Shown here: positions 43,444 to 52,123 of the stretch, one piece after another
Position numbering within the stretch: the first letter of the stretch is position 1
Layout of the letters: the number at the start of each line of letters is the position of its first letter
NCBI GenBank assembly: GCA_016717265.1
Contig: JADKFX010000001.1
Location: forward strand, 3,112,501-3,176,500
From: Saprospiraceae bacterium
Lineage (GTDB): Bacteria; Bacteroidota; Bacteroidia; Chitinophagales; Saprospiraceae
DNA length: 64,000 bases
Direction of reading: 5' to 3'
Position numbers and translations under genes: made by a program
The notes under the pieces: model-generated
What the model was told of the DNA's origin: nothing
The model's database searches: none
What the model saw: the letters and a program-made list of their open reading frames with translations, nothing else

Positions 43444-43917
43444 ATGAAAAAAATATACTTTAGTTTTATTGCTTTATTAGGGTTTATCCTGGTTGGAAAT
43501 AGTCAAGAGTCTATCCAAAATGCTATTGATAAAATGGATACCCGATTTGTAAAAGAATGGATTAATTCAGGTCATGATGTAAATAGTGTCATTACTATAA
43601 ATGATCAAAAAATGACCCCTTTAAGCTATGCAGCACTAAAAGCACAACCAGAAATGGTGAGCTTACTTTTAAATCGGGGAGCTCAGGTCAATGCAAAAGT
43701 AGAATTTCAGGATGCACTAATGTTTGCTGCAGTTGGCGGAAATGTTGAAATCATTGAAGCTTTACTGACTGCAGGAGCAAATCCAATGAATGAAAATAAA
43801 ATGGGTAAATGTGCACGTGACTTAGCAAAAGATAATAATCATGCAGATGCTCATCGTTTATTAGCATCTGAAACTGAAAAAAGAATTGCCATTTTAAGAG
43901 CACAACGCAGAAAATAA
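43444..43917 (+). CDS. Exported ankyrin-repeat protein
   Basis: A 157-residue protein with a signal peptide (1-20, ending LVGNSQ). Two to three ankyrin repeats follow: MTPLSYAALKAQPEMVSLLLNRGAQVN, then DALMFAAVGGNVEIIEALLTAGANPM, then a degenerate ARDLAKDNNHADAHRLL. It ends in a basic helix (KRIAILRAQRRK). The protein is predicted to be periplasmic, where it would bind another protein; the partner is unknown. A terminator follows. Confidence 0.85.
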   Translation: MKKIYFSFIALLGFILVGNSQESIQNAIDKMDTRFVKEWINSGHDVNSVITINDQKMTPLSYAALKAQPEMVSLLLNRGAQVNAKVEFQDALMFAAVGGNVEIIEALLTAGANPMNENKMGKCARDLAKDNNHADAHRLLASETEKRIAILRAQRRK

Positions 43918-43945
43918 ATAGAAAACAGCATTCTATTGAAAAAGC

Positions 43946-43986
43946 AATCCATCCTCAACACCTTGGGGATGGATTTCTTTTTTAAT
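43946..43986 (+). terminator. Terminator of the ankyrin gene
   Basis: AATCCATCC (43946-43954) pairs with GGATGGATT (43967-43975) and is followed by TCTTTTTTT. The T run touches the promoter box of the next gene. Confidence 0.75.
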
Positions 43987-43990
43987 TTTG
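43983..43990 (+). promoter_or_regulatory. -7 promoter box TAATTTTG for the SerA-like gene
   Basis: This is an exact TAnnTTTG match ending 4 bases before the ATG at 43995. It begins within the T tract of the preceding terminator. Confidence 0.5.
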
Positions 43991-43994
43991 TTCA

Positions 43995-44951
43995 ATGAGT
44001 TGGAAGCTGTTAATAAGTGATGGTCTTGAAGAATCTGGAATAAAAGCACTTCAAAATCAAGGTTTTATAGTTGATGTAAAACATTTTAATCCAGAAGAAC
44101 TTAAAATCAATTTACCATTATATGATGGAATAATCGTGCGAAGTGCCACTAAAGTGCGTGCTGATCTTATGGATTTATGTCCAAAATTAAAGTTTATAGC
44201 CAGAGGCGGTGTTGGCCTGGACAATATTGATGTTTCTCATGCTCAAAACCGTGGTATTCTGGTAATTAACACCCCAGCCTCTTCCTCCAGATCAGTAGCT
44301 GAACTAGCCATGGCGCATATTTTATGTATCAGCCGAAGTTTACAAATTAGTAACCGTTCCATGATTGATAAAGAGTCTTTTATTGACCTTAAAAAACGAT
44401 TATCAAATTCCTATGAACTTCAGGGTAGAACCCTTTTATTAATCGGAATGGGACGGATTGGAAGAGAATTAGCAAAGATGGCAATCGGAAATGGGATGCA
44501 TGTAATTGCCACAGATCCATTTATTGAACGAGCAGAGATAGCATTTAATATTGCAGAACAAGCATTCAAAATCAATATTAAACTTGTTTCCCTGGAGATT
44601 GGTTTAAAACAGGCTGATTATATAAGTATCCATTCCCCGTATAATGGAAATAAGATATTAGATGAATTCCAGTTTTTACAAATGAAGAAAGGAGTCTGTA
44701 TTATAAACACATCACGTGGAGAAAACATTAATGAAATCGCTTTACTACAAGCTATAGATTCAGGTATTGTAAGAGCAGTTGGTCTCGATGTATTTGAAAA
44801 CGAACCAAATATTAATGCTGAAATCTTAAAAAACCCATTCATCTCCATAAGCCCTCATATTGGGGCTTCCACATTGGATGCTCAACAAAGAATTGCTCAG
44901 GAACTAGTGGATAAAATTGTAACATTGAAAGCTGAATTTATACCCTTGTAA
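43995..44951 (+). CDS. serA: D-2-hydroxyacid dehydrogenase, probably 3-phosphoglycerate dehydrogenase
   Basis: A 318-residue NAD-dependent dehydrogenase. It has FIARGGVGLDNIDV, the NAD-binding LIGMGRIGRELAKMA (about 149-163), the catalytic Arg in NTSRGENINE, the Glu in DVFENEP and the His in SPHIGASTLDAQ. The length and the RGGVGLDNID block fit the short SerA form without an ACT domain; the first step of serine synthesis is the best guess. serB and serC are not nearby, so another 2-hydroxyacid substrate remains possible. Confidence 0.88.
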   Translation: MSWKLLISDGLEESGIKALQNQGFIVDVKHFNPEELKINLPLYDGIIVRSATKVRADLMDLCPKLKFIARGGVGLDNIDVSHAQNRGILVINTPASSSRSVAELAMAHILCISRSLQISNRSMIDKESFIDLKKRLSNSYELQGRTLLLIGMGRIGRELAKMAIGNGMHVIATDPFIERAEIAFNIAEQAFKINIKLVSLEIGLKQADYISIHSPYNGNKILDEFQFLQMKKGVCIINTSRGENINEIALLQAIDSGIVRAVGLDVFENEPNINAEILKNPFISISPHIGASTLDAQQRIAQELVDKIVTLKAEFIPL

Positions 44952-45165
44952 CACCTTGAATGCTTCAGCAGTTTAGCCTAAAAGCCAAATAATTTGCGAT
45001 CTTGTATAATAGGTATAATACTCAAAAATAGTTGGTAAAATCAATATATACTTTTGAATATCAGCATATTAAGATATATTTATTGAAAATTATTTTTAAG
45101 CATTAGAGAAACGTGAAAAACGATCGTTCATCCATACAATTTAATTCACTTCTAATTCTGGAATT

Positions 45166-46521
45166 TTAATTATAACGGCGTTTAAGAAACCATTCATTAT
45201 CATTAATGCTGATTCCAAAATGAATCATAAAGTATGTTTCACTTAAAGGTTTTAATCCTGTTATTTGGTTCTCCAATGTTCGATTTCCTACATCAAAATT
45301 TATATGGACCATCGCGTCTTGCCTTAAAAATAAAATAGGATATCCCCAACCCAATGTAAGTCCATAACTTTTTGCTTCATTACTTCCAATCGACCGGTAA
45401 TCATTTCCTAAATATGCACCAAAGCGATAGATCGACTTCTTTATGAATTTATCGAAATCACTTTGACCAGGCTTATACCAACCTCCAACTAGAAATTGAC
45501 TAGTGGCTTTTGTCGAACCGAGAATGCCCTCTGTAAATTCTGCAGATTGCCAGTCTTCAAAATTGAATGAACCCATCAGCCCATATTTTTCTTTATGTGT
45601 ATAATAAACTCCAGCCTTAAAACCAAAGGGTAAGGAACCTTTTTCTTTTCGCTCATTGACATAAAGAACAGTATCAACAACTGCAATATTCTCACTAAAT
45701 CGGGTCACATGAAGCCCTGAATAATATCCAGTATAATTTGAAGGTAGATTTATAACAAGCCCGGCAGAAAACATCTTTTTTCTAACTGAGTTATCTTTTT
45801 CAACTTCTTTTTGATTTATAATTTTCCGATACAAAAATCCAACTGAAGGTTTCCATCCCCGGATATGAACTTTGTCATTCAAATAAGAATCATAAACAGC
45901 TGGAATACTTGAAAATAAAACATTTTGATTATAATTTAAATTTCCAAATAAGTAGTTTAATTGCAATCCTATAGCTACATTTTTATACCGATAAGAACCT
46001 CCTAGGTTAAAAGAATTAATTAAACCATCTCCTTGTAAAAAACGATCCAAACGATTCGATTTATCAGATGAGTCTACTAACTCAGATCGATAACCAACAG
46101 AAGAATATGGGGTCAATCCAAATTGAATTGCATAGGAATGGTTATATTTTTTACGATCCAGAATCTCATTAATGGAATTCCGCAATGGAATCGCCATGCT
46201 AATATTATTTAAGCTTCCAGACCAATCTTGAATTTTATGATTATTATTATCTTTTAAACTATTGTACTTTGCAAAAATTCCGAGTTCAAAATCTGTTTGT
46301 TTTAAAAAAGACGATGCTGCTGGATTTAAAGGATTGTAAAGTTGGTCGGAGATATACGCAGTTCCAGCATTTGCCATTCCAGACATCCAACCTGTTGACA
46401 TTGCTTTCAAATCACCAACACCATATCTAGATAGTGGACTATTTTCGGTATTTTGAGCTGATAAACTATTGGTAAAAAATGCAATTATTGCAGTAATTAC
46501 GAGAACATTAAATTGCTTCAT
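45166..46521 (-). CDS. Outer-membrane protein coupled to coaX
   Basis: A 451-residue protein with a signal peptide (1-23, ending NSLSAQ). Mature residues NSPLSRYGVGDLKAMSTGWMSGMANAG are followed by many amphipathic strands, ending IHFGISIND. The opening is like FadL/PorV-type outer-membrane barrels of Bacteroidota, in which a short N-terminal motif plugs the barrel. The function is unknown. The ATG at 46521 overlaps the coaX stop (ATGA). An upstream start in the same frame (46632) would lie inside coaX and destroy the signal peptide. It is last in the tdk-purH-coaX unit. Confidence 0.82.
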   Translation of the reverse strand: MKQFNVLVITAIIAFFTNSLSAQNTENSPLSRYGVGDLKAMSTGWMSGMANAGTAYISDQLYNPLNPAASSFLKQTDFELGIFAKYNSLKDNNNHKIQDWSGSLNNISMAIPLRNSINEILDRKKYNHSYAIQFGLTPYSSVGYRSELVDSSDKSNRLDRFLQGDGLINSFNLGGSYRYKNVAIGLQLNYLFGNLNYNQNVLFSSIPAVYDSYLNDKVHIRGWKPSVGFLYRKIINQKEVEKDNSVRKKMFSAGLVINLPSNYTGYYSGLHVTRFSENIAVVDTVLYVNERKEKGSLPFGFKAGVYYTHKEKYGLMGSFNFEDWQSAEFTEGILGSTKATSQFLVGGWYKPGQSDFDKFIKKSIYRFGAYLGNDYRSIGSNEAKSYGLTLGWGYPILFLRQDAMVHINFDVGNRTLENQITGLKPLSETYFMIHFGISINDNEWFLKRRYN

Positions 46522-47243
46522 TGATAATTTAAGATAGTGTTTAAGCCTTTCAAAACAAGATAAGGTTCCGCAAAAATGCCAATTTTCAAGTGATTTACCA
46601 AAAAAGCTGCATTTCCTCCAGTAATAATACACTTTAATTCAAGATAATTTTTCTTTAATTTGTTATAATAACCTTCGATTTCTAACACAACTCCTTGTAA
46701 TGCACCATTTTGCATAGCACTTATGGTATCGTAACCTAAAAAAGATGAACCTGGATCGTGAAATTTAATTTCTGGTAGTCGCTCTGTAAACGTGTGCATA
46801 GCTTTACAACGCATGTCTAATCCAGGTGCTATATTTCCGCCTACAAATTCTGCATGCTGGTTTACTAAATCATAGGTTATGCAAGTACCGGCATTCACAA
46901 CGAAAAGAGGCATATTTTCCGAGAATGACATCGCGCCAACCATTGCTGCAACTCTATCCGAACCAAGCGTTTCCGGTGTTTTATAATGAATTTTCAGCGG
47001 TGTCTTTACCGCTGCATTTAATTGAAGCAACTCCACATTGGCCGATAATAAATTTAACCAGGGTGGACTGGATTTAATAACCGAAGAGTAAATAGCTTTT
47101 TCAAAATTATTTGCACTAATCCATTTTGAAATATCATTGTCTGAATGATCGTTAAAAACGCTAAAATTCTGAACTTTGCCTTCTTCAAAAAGTGCCATTT
47201 TGATACGGCTATTACCGATATCAATACATAAGTTTCTTCCCAT
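46518..47243 (-). CDS. coaX: Type III pantothenate kinase
   Basis: A 241-residue ASKHA-fold kinase that phosphorylates pantothenate, the first step of coenzyme A synthesis. The phosphate motif LCIDIGNSRIKMALFEEG, the KTPETLGSDRVAAMVGA block, and VNAGTCITYDLV...GGNIAPGLDMR are all present. The length is slightly short but complete. It overlaps purH at its start (TAATG) and the outer-membrane protein gene at its end (ATGA). coaBC of the same pathway lies at 62792. Confidence 0.95.
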   Translation of the reverse strand: MGRNLCIDIGNSRIKMALFEEGKVQNFSVFNDHSDNDISKWISANNFEKAIYSSVIKSSPPWLNLLSANVELLQLNAAVKTPLKIHYKTPETLGSDRVAAMVGAMSFSENMPLFVVNAGTCITYDLVNQHAEFVGGNIAPGLDMRCKAMHTFTERLPEIKFHDPGSSFLGYDTISAMQNGALQGVVLEIEGYYNKLKKNYLELKCIITGGNAAFLVNHLKIGIFAEPYLVLKGLNTILNYQ

Positions 47244-48742
47244 TAATGTTTAAAGTGTCTGATTCCTGAAAAAACCATCGCTAAACCTTTTTCATTAGCT
47301 TTTTGTATACTCTTATCATCATTAACGGAACCTCCTGGTTGAATTATTGCTTTAATCCCCGCTTCTGCTGCTAATTCTACACAATCTGGAAATGGAAAAA
47401 AAGCTTCAGAGGCCATTACAGCACCTTCTGGCAAAAATCCCATGACCCTTGCTTTCTCTATCGCTTGTTTGCAGGCATCTACTCTGGAGGTTTGTCCACA
47501 ACCCATTCCAATTAATTGTTGGTCTTTCACAAGGCTAATAGCATTTGATTTTAAATGTTTTGCACAAATAACCGCAAATAAAAGATCATTAAGCTGCTCT
47601 TTCGTTGCAGCAATTGTGGTAACTAGTTTTAATTCCTCCTTTTTAGTTATGTGTAAATCCAGCTCTTGCTTGATTTTACCATTAATTGCACTTCGAATTG
47701 TGAATTTAACTTCTGGATATTTATTTAATTTTATAAGAATTCGATTCTTTTTAGCACTCAATAACTTCACTACATCAGGATCAAAACCCGGTGCAATCAG
47801 AACTTCATAAAAAAGCTCCTGGATTCTTTCTGCAGTTATCAGATCAACGTTTCGATTACAAATTAAAATTCCTCCAAACGCTGAAATAGGGTCTCCTGCT
47901 AAAGCATCTGTCCAGGCTTGCAACAGATTTTGGCGAATGGCAATTCCGCAAACATTTGTGTGTTTTAAAATGGCAAAACAAAAGGCGCTATCTTTAAATT
48001 CACGCATCAAATTTATTGCAGAATCTACATCTAGTATATTATTATAAGACAATTCCTTGCCTGATAAAATCTCAAGGCACTCTGAAAGATTACCTATAAA
48101 TGATGCTGATTGATGTGGATTCTCTCCATAACGAAGTGGAGTTTCCTTTTCAAAAGGAGCGCCCGTAAAGTATCCATGAATCCATTGATCATACAAACTA
48201 CTGATTTCAAATGCCTTAGCTGCAAGGCTTTTGCGTTCATTTAAAGTTGAAATCGCATTATTTTGAATGATTTGATAAAGTACCGGATATTGTTCTGATG
48301 AAGGGATCACAACCACATCCTGATAATTTTTAGCTGCTGCCCGAATAAGCGAAATCCCGCCGATATCAATCTTTTCTATGATCTCAGCCTCGTTATCAGA
48401 GCGCTCCAAAGTCTCTTTAAAAGGATATAAATCAACCACCACCAAATCCAACATAGGTATTTGAAAATGAGCTAATTGACTTAAATGGTCTTCATTTCGA
48501 ATTGCCAATATACCACCAAAAACTTTTGGATGTAATGTTTTTACTCTACCGCCTAAGATGGATGGATAATCGGTTATTTCTTCTACGGCTACAACTGGAA
48601 TTTCTAATGATTCGAGATAATCTTTCGTGCCACCAGTTGAATAAATGACAATGCCAAGTTGGTGCATTAATTTAGCAACAAGATCTAAACCTTCCTTATG
48701 ATAAACTGAAATTAATGCAGAATGAATTCTCTTCTTTTCCAT
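47243..48742 (-). CDS. purH: Bifunctional AICAR transformylase/IMP cyclohydrolase
   Basis: A 499-residue enzyme for the last two steps of purine synthesis to IMP. The N-terminal cyclohydrolase domain has SALISVYHKEGL, YSTGGTKDYL and ILGGRVKTLHPKVFGGIL. The C-terminal transformylase has LRYGENPHQSASF, AFCFAILKHTNVCGIA, SNAISLVKDQQLIGMGCGQTSRVDA and ASEAFFPFPD. It follows tdk by 14 bases and overlaps coaX. Confidence 0.97.
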   Translation of the reverse strand: MEKKRIHSALISVYHKEGLDLVAKLMHQLGIVIYSTGGTKDYLESLEIPVVAVEEITDYPSILGGRVKTLHPKVFGGILAIRNEDHLSQLAHFQIPMLDLVVVDLYPFKETLERSDNEAEIIEKIDIGGISLIRAAAKNYQDVVVIPSSEQYPVLYQIIQNNAISTLNERKSLAAKAFEISSLYDQWIHGYFTGAPFEKETPLRYGENPHQSASFIGNLSECLEILSGKELSYNNILDVDSAINLMREFKDSAFCFAILKHTNVCGIAIRQNLLQAWTDALAGDPISAFGGILICNRNVDLITAERIQELFYEVLIAPGFDPDVVKLLSAKKNRILIKLNKYPEVKFTIRSAINGKIKQELDLHITKKEELKLVTTIAATKEQLNDLLFAVICAKHLKSNAISLVKDQQLIGMGCGQTSRVDACKQAIEKARVMGFLPEGAVMASEAFFPFPDCVELAAEAGIKAIIQPGGSVNDDKSIQKANEKGLAMVFSGIRHFKH

Positions 48743-48756
48743 GAAATGTAGTCAAT

Positions 48757-49341
48757 TTATTTAAAATTCAGGATGGTCCCCATTGAAAAACAGAGTCTAC
48801 ACCTTGGTTCATATTTATCTTTTTCACCTAAAACGATGGTGTCAAATTCTTCGCTTAGACGATAAGAATGGGTTGCCAAATTGCCACAATGAGGACAGAT
48901 TGCATGCACTTTTGTGATGTATTCAGCCACCGCCATGATTGCTGGCATGGGACCAAAAGGTTGGCCTCTATAATCCATATCTAAACCAGCAATAATCACC
49001 CGTTTTCCTTTTAAAGCTAATTCCTGACAGCGCGCCGTTAGGTGCTCATCAAAAAATTGAGCCTCATCAATACCAATAACCTCAGTCTCTTCATGTATTA
49101 ACAATAATTCCTGAGAATGTGAAACGGGTTTGGATAATAAAGCATTTTCATCGTGAGAGACTACTTTGCGCTCATCATAGCGGGTATCCTTACTCGGTTT
49201 AAATATTTCTACTTTCTGATTGGCAATTCGAGCCCGCTTTAATCGGCGAATCAATTCCTCTGTTTTACCACTAAACATGGATCCACAGATGACTTCAATC
49301 CATCCGGAACGCTGGGATTTATAGGCTGGTTCTAGAAACAT
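48757..49341 (-). CDS. tdk: Thymidine kinase
   Basis: A 194-residue type II thymidine kinase for pyrimidine salvage. The P-loop is GSMFSGKTEELIRRL (about 21-35), and the base IGIDEAQFF holds the catalytic Glu. The zinc-binding pairs are CPHC and CRLC, and the lasso region is GLDMDYRGQPFGPM. It is first of tdk-purH-coaX. Confidence 0.96.
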   Translation of the reverse strand: MFLEPAYKSQRSGWIEVICGSMFSGKTEELIRRLKRARIANQKVEIFKPSKDTRYDERKVVSHDENALLSKPVSHSQELLLIHEETEVIGIDEAQFFDEHLTARCQELALKGKRVIIAGLDMDYRGQPFGPMPAIMAVAEYITKVHAICPHCGNLATHSYRLSEEFDTIVLGEKDKYEPRCRLCFSMGTILNFK

Positions 49342-49411
49342 TCCAGCTGCAAATATCTAATTTTTTTATATATAAGCTGGTTTTAATATGAATTGAAAGA
49401 ATGAAATGGAA

Positions 49412-49419
49412 TACCTTTG
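49412..49419 (+). promoter_or_regulatory. -7 promoter box TACCTTTG for the 49471 gene
   Basis: This is an exact TAnnTTTG match 51 bases before the ATG at 49471, with a TTG at 49393-49395 (16-base spacing, shorter than usual). Confidence 0.4.
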
Positions 49420-49470
49420 ACAAATATTATTTAAAACTTTGCCGTTTATAAACTAAATCAGATACAATAT

Positions 49471-50076
49471 ATGGAGTTCGGAAATGTCAGGAAATGGATC
49501 CTTAAAATGAATAATATCCTAGAAGTATATTCTCATGAAGAGAGTTTTACACAGTCTGAAAAAAACCTTTTATTAGATTATATTCTCAAAATTCGCGAAG
49601 CTATTAAAGCTATTAATGTAGAAGATTCAGAGGTCGATGAAGCGCCTGAGGAAATACCACATCCAACAAAACAAGAAACGGATGTAACAAAAAATATAAA
49701 AGCTCAAGAATTTGTTGAAGTCGTAGAAGAAATTCCAACGGAATTAAAAATTCAAAAAACAGATTACAACCGCTACAATGAATTATTTCTTTTCAAAAAA
49801 GTGGAAGATCTTTCTGAAAAATTAGAATCTACACCGATTACAAATATTCAAAAATCTATGGGTTTAAATGAGAGAATTTTAACTCAAAATGAACTGTTTG
49901 GTGGTGAAAAGAGTTCCTTTGATACAGCAGTCCAAAAATTAAATGGATTGGATGATTTCGAACAGGTAAAAACATACCTGTGTGAAGAACTTATCCCAAA
50001 ATATGATTGGATGGATGAAACTCGTATTAAAAAAGCACAATGGTTTATTAAATTAGTTAAAAGGAAATACTCCTGA
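49471..50076 (+). CDS. Conserved hypothetical protein upstream of a rhomboid protease
   Basis: A 201-residue soluble protein in two parts: a helical N-terminus (to about 45) and an acidic, low-complexity linker (about 50-95) leading to a conserved-looking C-terminal domain (SMGLNERILTQNELFGGEKSSFDTAVQKLN...YLCEELIPKYDWMDETRIKKAQWFIKLVKRKY). I recognise the C-terminal block as recurrent in Bacteroidota without a function. The start may be the ATG at 49471 or the in-frame ATG at 49507. Its stop overlaps the rhomboid start (TGATG), so the two are translated together. Confidence 0.75.
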   Translation: MEFGNVRKWILKMNNILEVYSHEESFTQSEKNLLLDYILKIREAIKAINVEDSEVDEAPEEIPHPTKQETDVTKNIKAQEFVEVVEEIPTELKIQKTDYNRYNELFLFKKVEDLSEKLESTPITNIQKSMGLNERILTQNELFGGEKSSFDTAVQKLNGLDDFEQVKTYLCEELIPKYDWMDETRIKKAQWFIKLVKRKYS

Positions 50077-50804
50077 TGACCGAACTTTCAAAAGAAAAAG
50101 AACGTTTTTTTAATTCCTTAAATGTTGCTCTAAGCGTAAGTATTTTATGCATTCTTGTGCATTTGGTATTTCTCATCTTACCCATTCACAAATACGACTG
50201 GAGTATTTATCCAAGGGATCTCGGACAATGGTATGGAATATTTACCGGCCAATTCATTCATGCCAGTTGGGGTCATTTGTTTTCAAACTTACCGCCTTTA
50301 TTTATAACTACATTGGTCTTGTTTTATTTTTACAGAACGATTGGACTTGCAAGTTTTTCACTCCTCTTAATGGCTACAGGTTTCATGGTCTTTTTATTTG
50401 GCAGAAACTATTCGCATATTGGTGCCAGCGGGCTCGTATATGGTTTAATATCATTTATTTTCTTTTCAGGAATCTTTAGAAGGAATGTCAAATCCATTGT
50501 ATTAATGACCATAATGGTAATTATGTACAGTGGTTATTTAGCAGGCTTCTTTCCAACAGATGAACGAGTTTCGTGGGAAGCCCATTTATTTGGTGCTATT
50601 GCTGGGTTATGGACAGCTTTCATTTTTAGAAAATATCGGGAATCTGATGAAGAGCCTATAAAATATGATTGGAAAGGTCAGGATAGAACTCCAAAAGAAT
50701 ATTTTCTCCAAAGAAACAGTTTCGAAAAAACGATCTCTGAACGGGAGCAGGAAAATTCGGATTTACAGGATTCGCAGGACTTCCAAAATACTACAAGAGA
50801 ATAA
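50076..50804 (+). CDS. Rhomboid family intramembrane serine protease
   Basis: A 242-residue polytopic protein with about six membrane helices. The catalytic Ser118 lies in GASGLVYGL and the partner His170 in WEAHLFGAIAGL. The loop-1 motif HASWGHLFSNL is also present. It would cleave single-pass membrane proteins within or near the bilayer. The C-terminal tail (from about 190) is hydrophilic and Glu/Gln-rich. The start overlaps the upstream stop. Confidence 0.93.
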   Translation: MTELSKEKERFFNSLNVALSVSILCILVHLVFLILPIHKYDWSIYPRDLGQWYGIFTGQFIHASWGHLFSNLPPLFITTLVLFYFYRTIGLASFSLLLMATGFMVFLFGRNYSHIGASGLVYGLISFIFFSGIFRRNVKSIVLMTIMVIMYSGYLAGFFPTDERVSWEAHLFGAIAGLWTAFIFRKYRESDEEPIKYDWKGQDRTPKEYFLQRNSFEKTISEREQENSDLQDSQDFQNTTRE

Positions 50805-50921
50805 AAATCGAATCTTATCATACCAGTTATAATCTACTACAGAATATAATTATACGCAATCTGAACCCTCTTATTTTTTTTGAATAAATCCTACGAACCT
50901 TGTAAATCTTAATACTGCAGC

Positions 50922-51095
50922 TTAGAGGTCTGTTACAATATCCTTAAATAGATCTTCCGGTTCTAAAATGTTAGGTGTTTTAATCCATGACAAATGCCGG
51001 CGATAACTATCTAACCAACCTGTTTGGGTGTTTGTCTCTGCAGAAAACTGGTCTATCCAAGACTCAGATGGGATGTGTGGTTTTGTCGATCTCAT
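50922..51095 (-). CDS. Short open frame, 57 residues, possible small protein
   Basis: ATG at 51095 to TAA at 50922-50924. The translation starts MRSTKPHIPSESWIDQF and ends NILEPEDLFKDIVTDL; it is hydrophilic with several Trp and acidic residues and no signal. Codon use is balanced and richer in GC at third positions than the surrounding spacer, which argues for coding. It matches no family I know. It lies between the convergent rhomboid and murQ genes, on the murQ strand. The remainder of 50805-51310 holds only the hairpin at 51228. Confidence 0.5.
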   Translation of the reverse strand: MRSTKPHIPSESWIDQFSAETNTQTGWLDSYRRHLSWIKTPNILEPEDLFKDIVTDL

Positions 51096-51227
51096 AATAA
51101 AGATGTAGTAGGGTTAAAAAATGAATATATACAGTAGACTCTTATTGAAAACAAATTGCTGCTTATCCCGGGTTTTGTTTTCATTAAAAATCATACTGCA
51201 AGATAATATAGTTAAAAGTTAGAATAC

Positions 51228-51276
51228 ATCAGGGAAAACCCTGAATTTGTATCAGGGTTTTCCCTGATTTTTTATT
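51228..51276. terminator. 17-bp stem hairpin downstream of murQ
   Basis: ATCAGGGAAAACCCTGA (51228-51244) pairs perfectly with TCAGGGTTTTCCCTGAT (51252-51268) around 7 bases, followed on the plus strand by a run of Ts. Each arm is itself a TCAGGG-N4-CCCTGA palindrome. The T run favours plus-strand termination, although murQ, on the minus strand, is the nearer gene. Confidence 0.7.
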
Positions 51277-51310
51277 AAAATTATGTGAAAACTAGAAAAA
51301 GGAACGAAAA

Positions 51311-52123
51311 TTAGTGCTTACAGCTAAGTAATGCTGCTCTGACACTCCCAACTTTAAGTAATAATTCCTTCGCTTGAAATTCATTCAAATCTGATTCTTC
51401 GACAATCATTCGCACTCCACGTTCAATAAGCTTTTGATTATTAAGTTGCATATCCACCATTTTATGATCTACTACCCTCCCTAAGCCTATCATGATCGTG
51501 GTAGAAATCATATTTAGTAAAAGCTTTTGAGCCGTACCACTTTTTAAACGAGAGCTTCCCGTAATAAATTCAGGACCAACTAAAACTTCAATTTTAAAAT
51601 CGGAGTACTCAGTTATTGGACTACCGGGGTTTGAAGTAATACAAGCCGTTTTAATTTGGTTCTTTTGACATGCTTGCAAACCATAAAGAACATAGGGCGT
51701 AGTTCCGCTTGCAGCAATTCCTATAACCAGATCTAGCTTGCTTATTCCAAAATTTTTTAAATCATCCCAAGCTTGTGTTTTGCTGTCTTCTGCAAATTCT
51801 ACAGCTTTCCGAATAGCCTGGTCACCACCTGCAATGATACCTTGAATCATATCTTGAGAAACACCAAACGTTGGCGGACATTCAGAAGCATCTAAAATTC
51901 CTAATCTTCCGCTAGTACCGGCTCCTATATAAAAGAGTCTTCCACCCTCCTTGAGTTTTAATATAGCGCATTCTACAAGTACAGCAACTTCAGGTATACA
52001 TTTTTCAACTGCGAGGGCAACTTTTTGATCTTCCGCATTCATTAAGCTTAATAATTCAAGAGTAGATTTTTGTTCCAGATTGCGATGCAAAGAAATTTCC
52101 TCCGTCCTTTTCTTAAAACTCAT
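51311..52123 (-). CDS. murQ: N-acetylmuramic acid 6-phosphate etherase
   Basis: A 270-residue SIS-fold enzyme that removes lactate from MurNAc-6-phosphate to give GlcNAc-6-phosphate in cell-wall recycling. The family signature is clear: RRTEE-like start (KKRTEEIS), LFYIGAGTSGRLGILDASECPPTFG, IIAGGDQAIRKAVEFAEDS, GIAASGTTPYVLYGL, and VGPEFITGSSRLKSGTAQKLLLNMIST. The ATG at 52123 is used; an extension to 52216 would lie within the upstream gene. Its start overlaps the symporter stop (ATGA). Confidence 0.96.
   Translation of the reverse strand: MSFKKRTEEISLHRNLEQKSTLELLSLMNAEDQKVALAVEKCIPEVAVLVECAILKLKEGGRLFYIGAGTSGRLGILDASECPPTFGVSQDMIQGIIAGGDQAIRKAVEFAEDSKTQAWDDLKNFGISKLDLVIGIAASGTTPYVLYGLQACQKNQIKTACITSNPGSPITEYSDFKIEVLVGPEFITGSSRLKSGTAQKLLLNMISTTIMIGLGRVVDHKMVDMQLNNQKLIERGVRMIVEESDLNEFQAKELLLKVGSVRAALLSCKH

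Noticed and set aside
47442..47810. 122-residue plus-strand open frame inside purH
   Set aside because: It is antisense to the conserved transformylase domain; the translation is Ser/Phe-rich with no motif.
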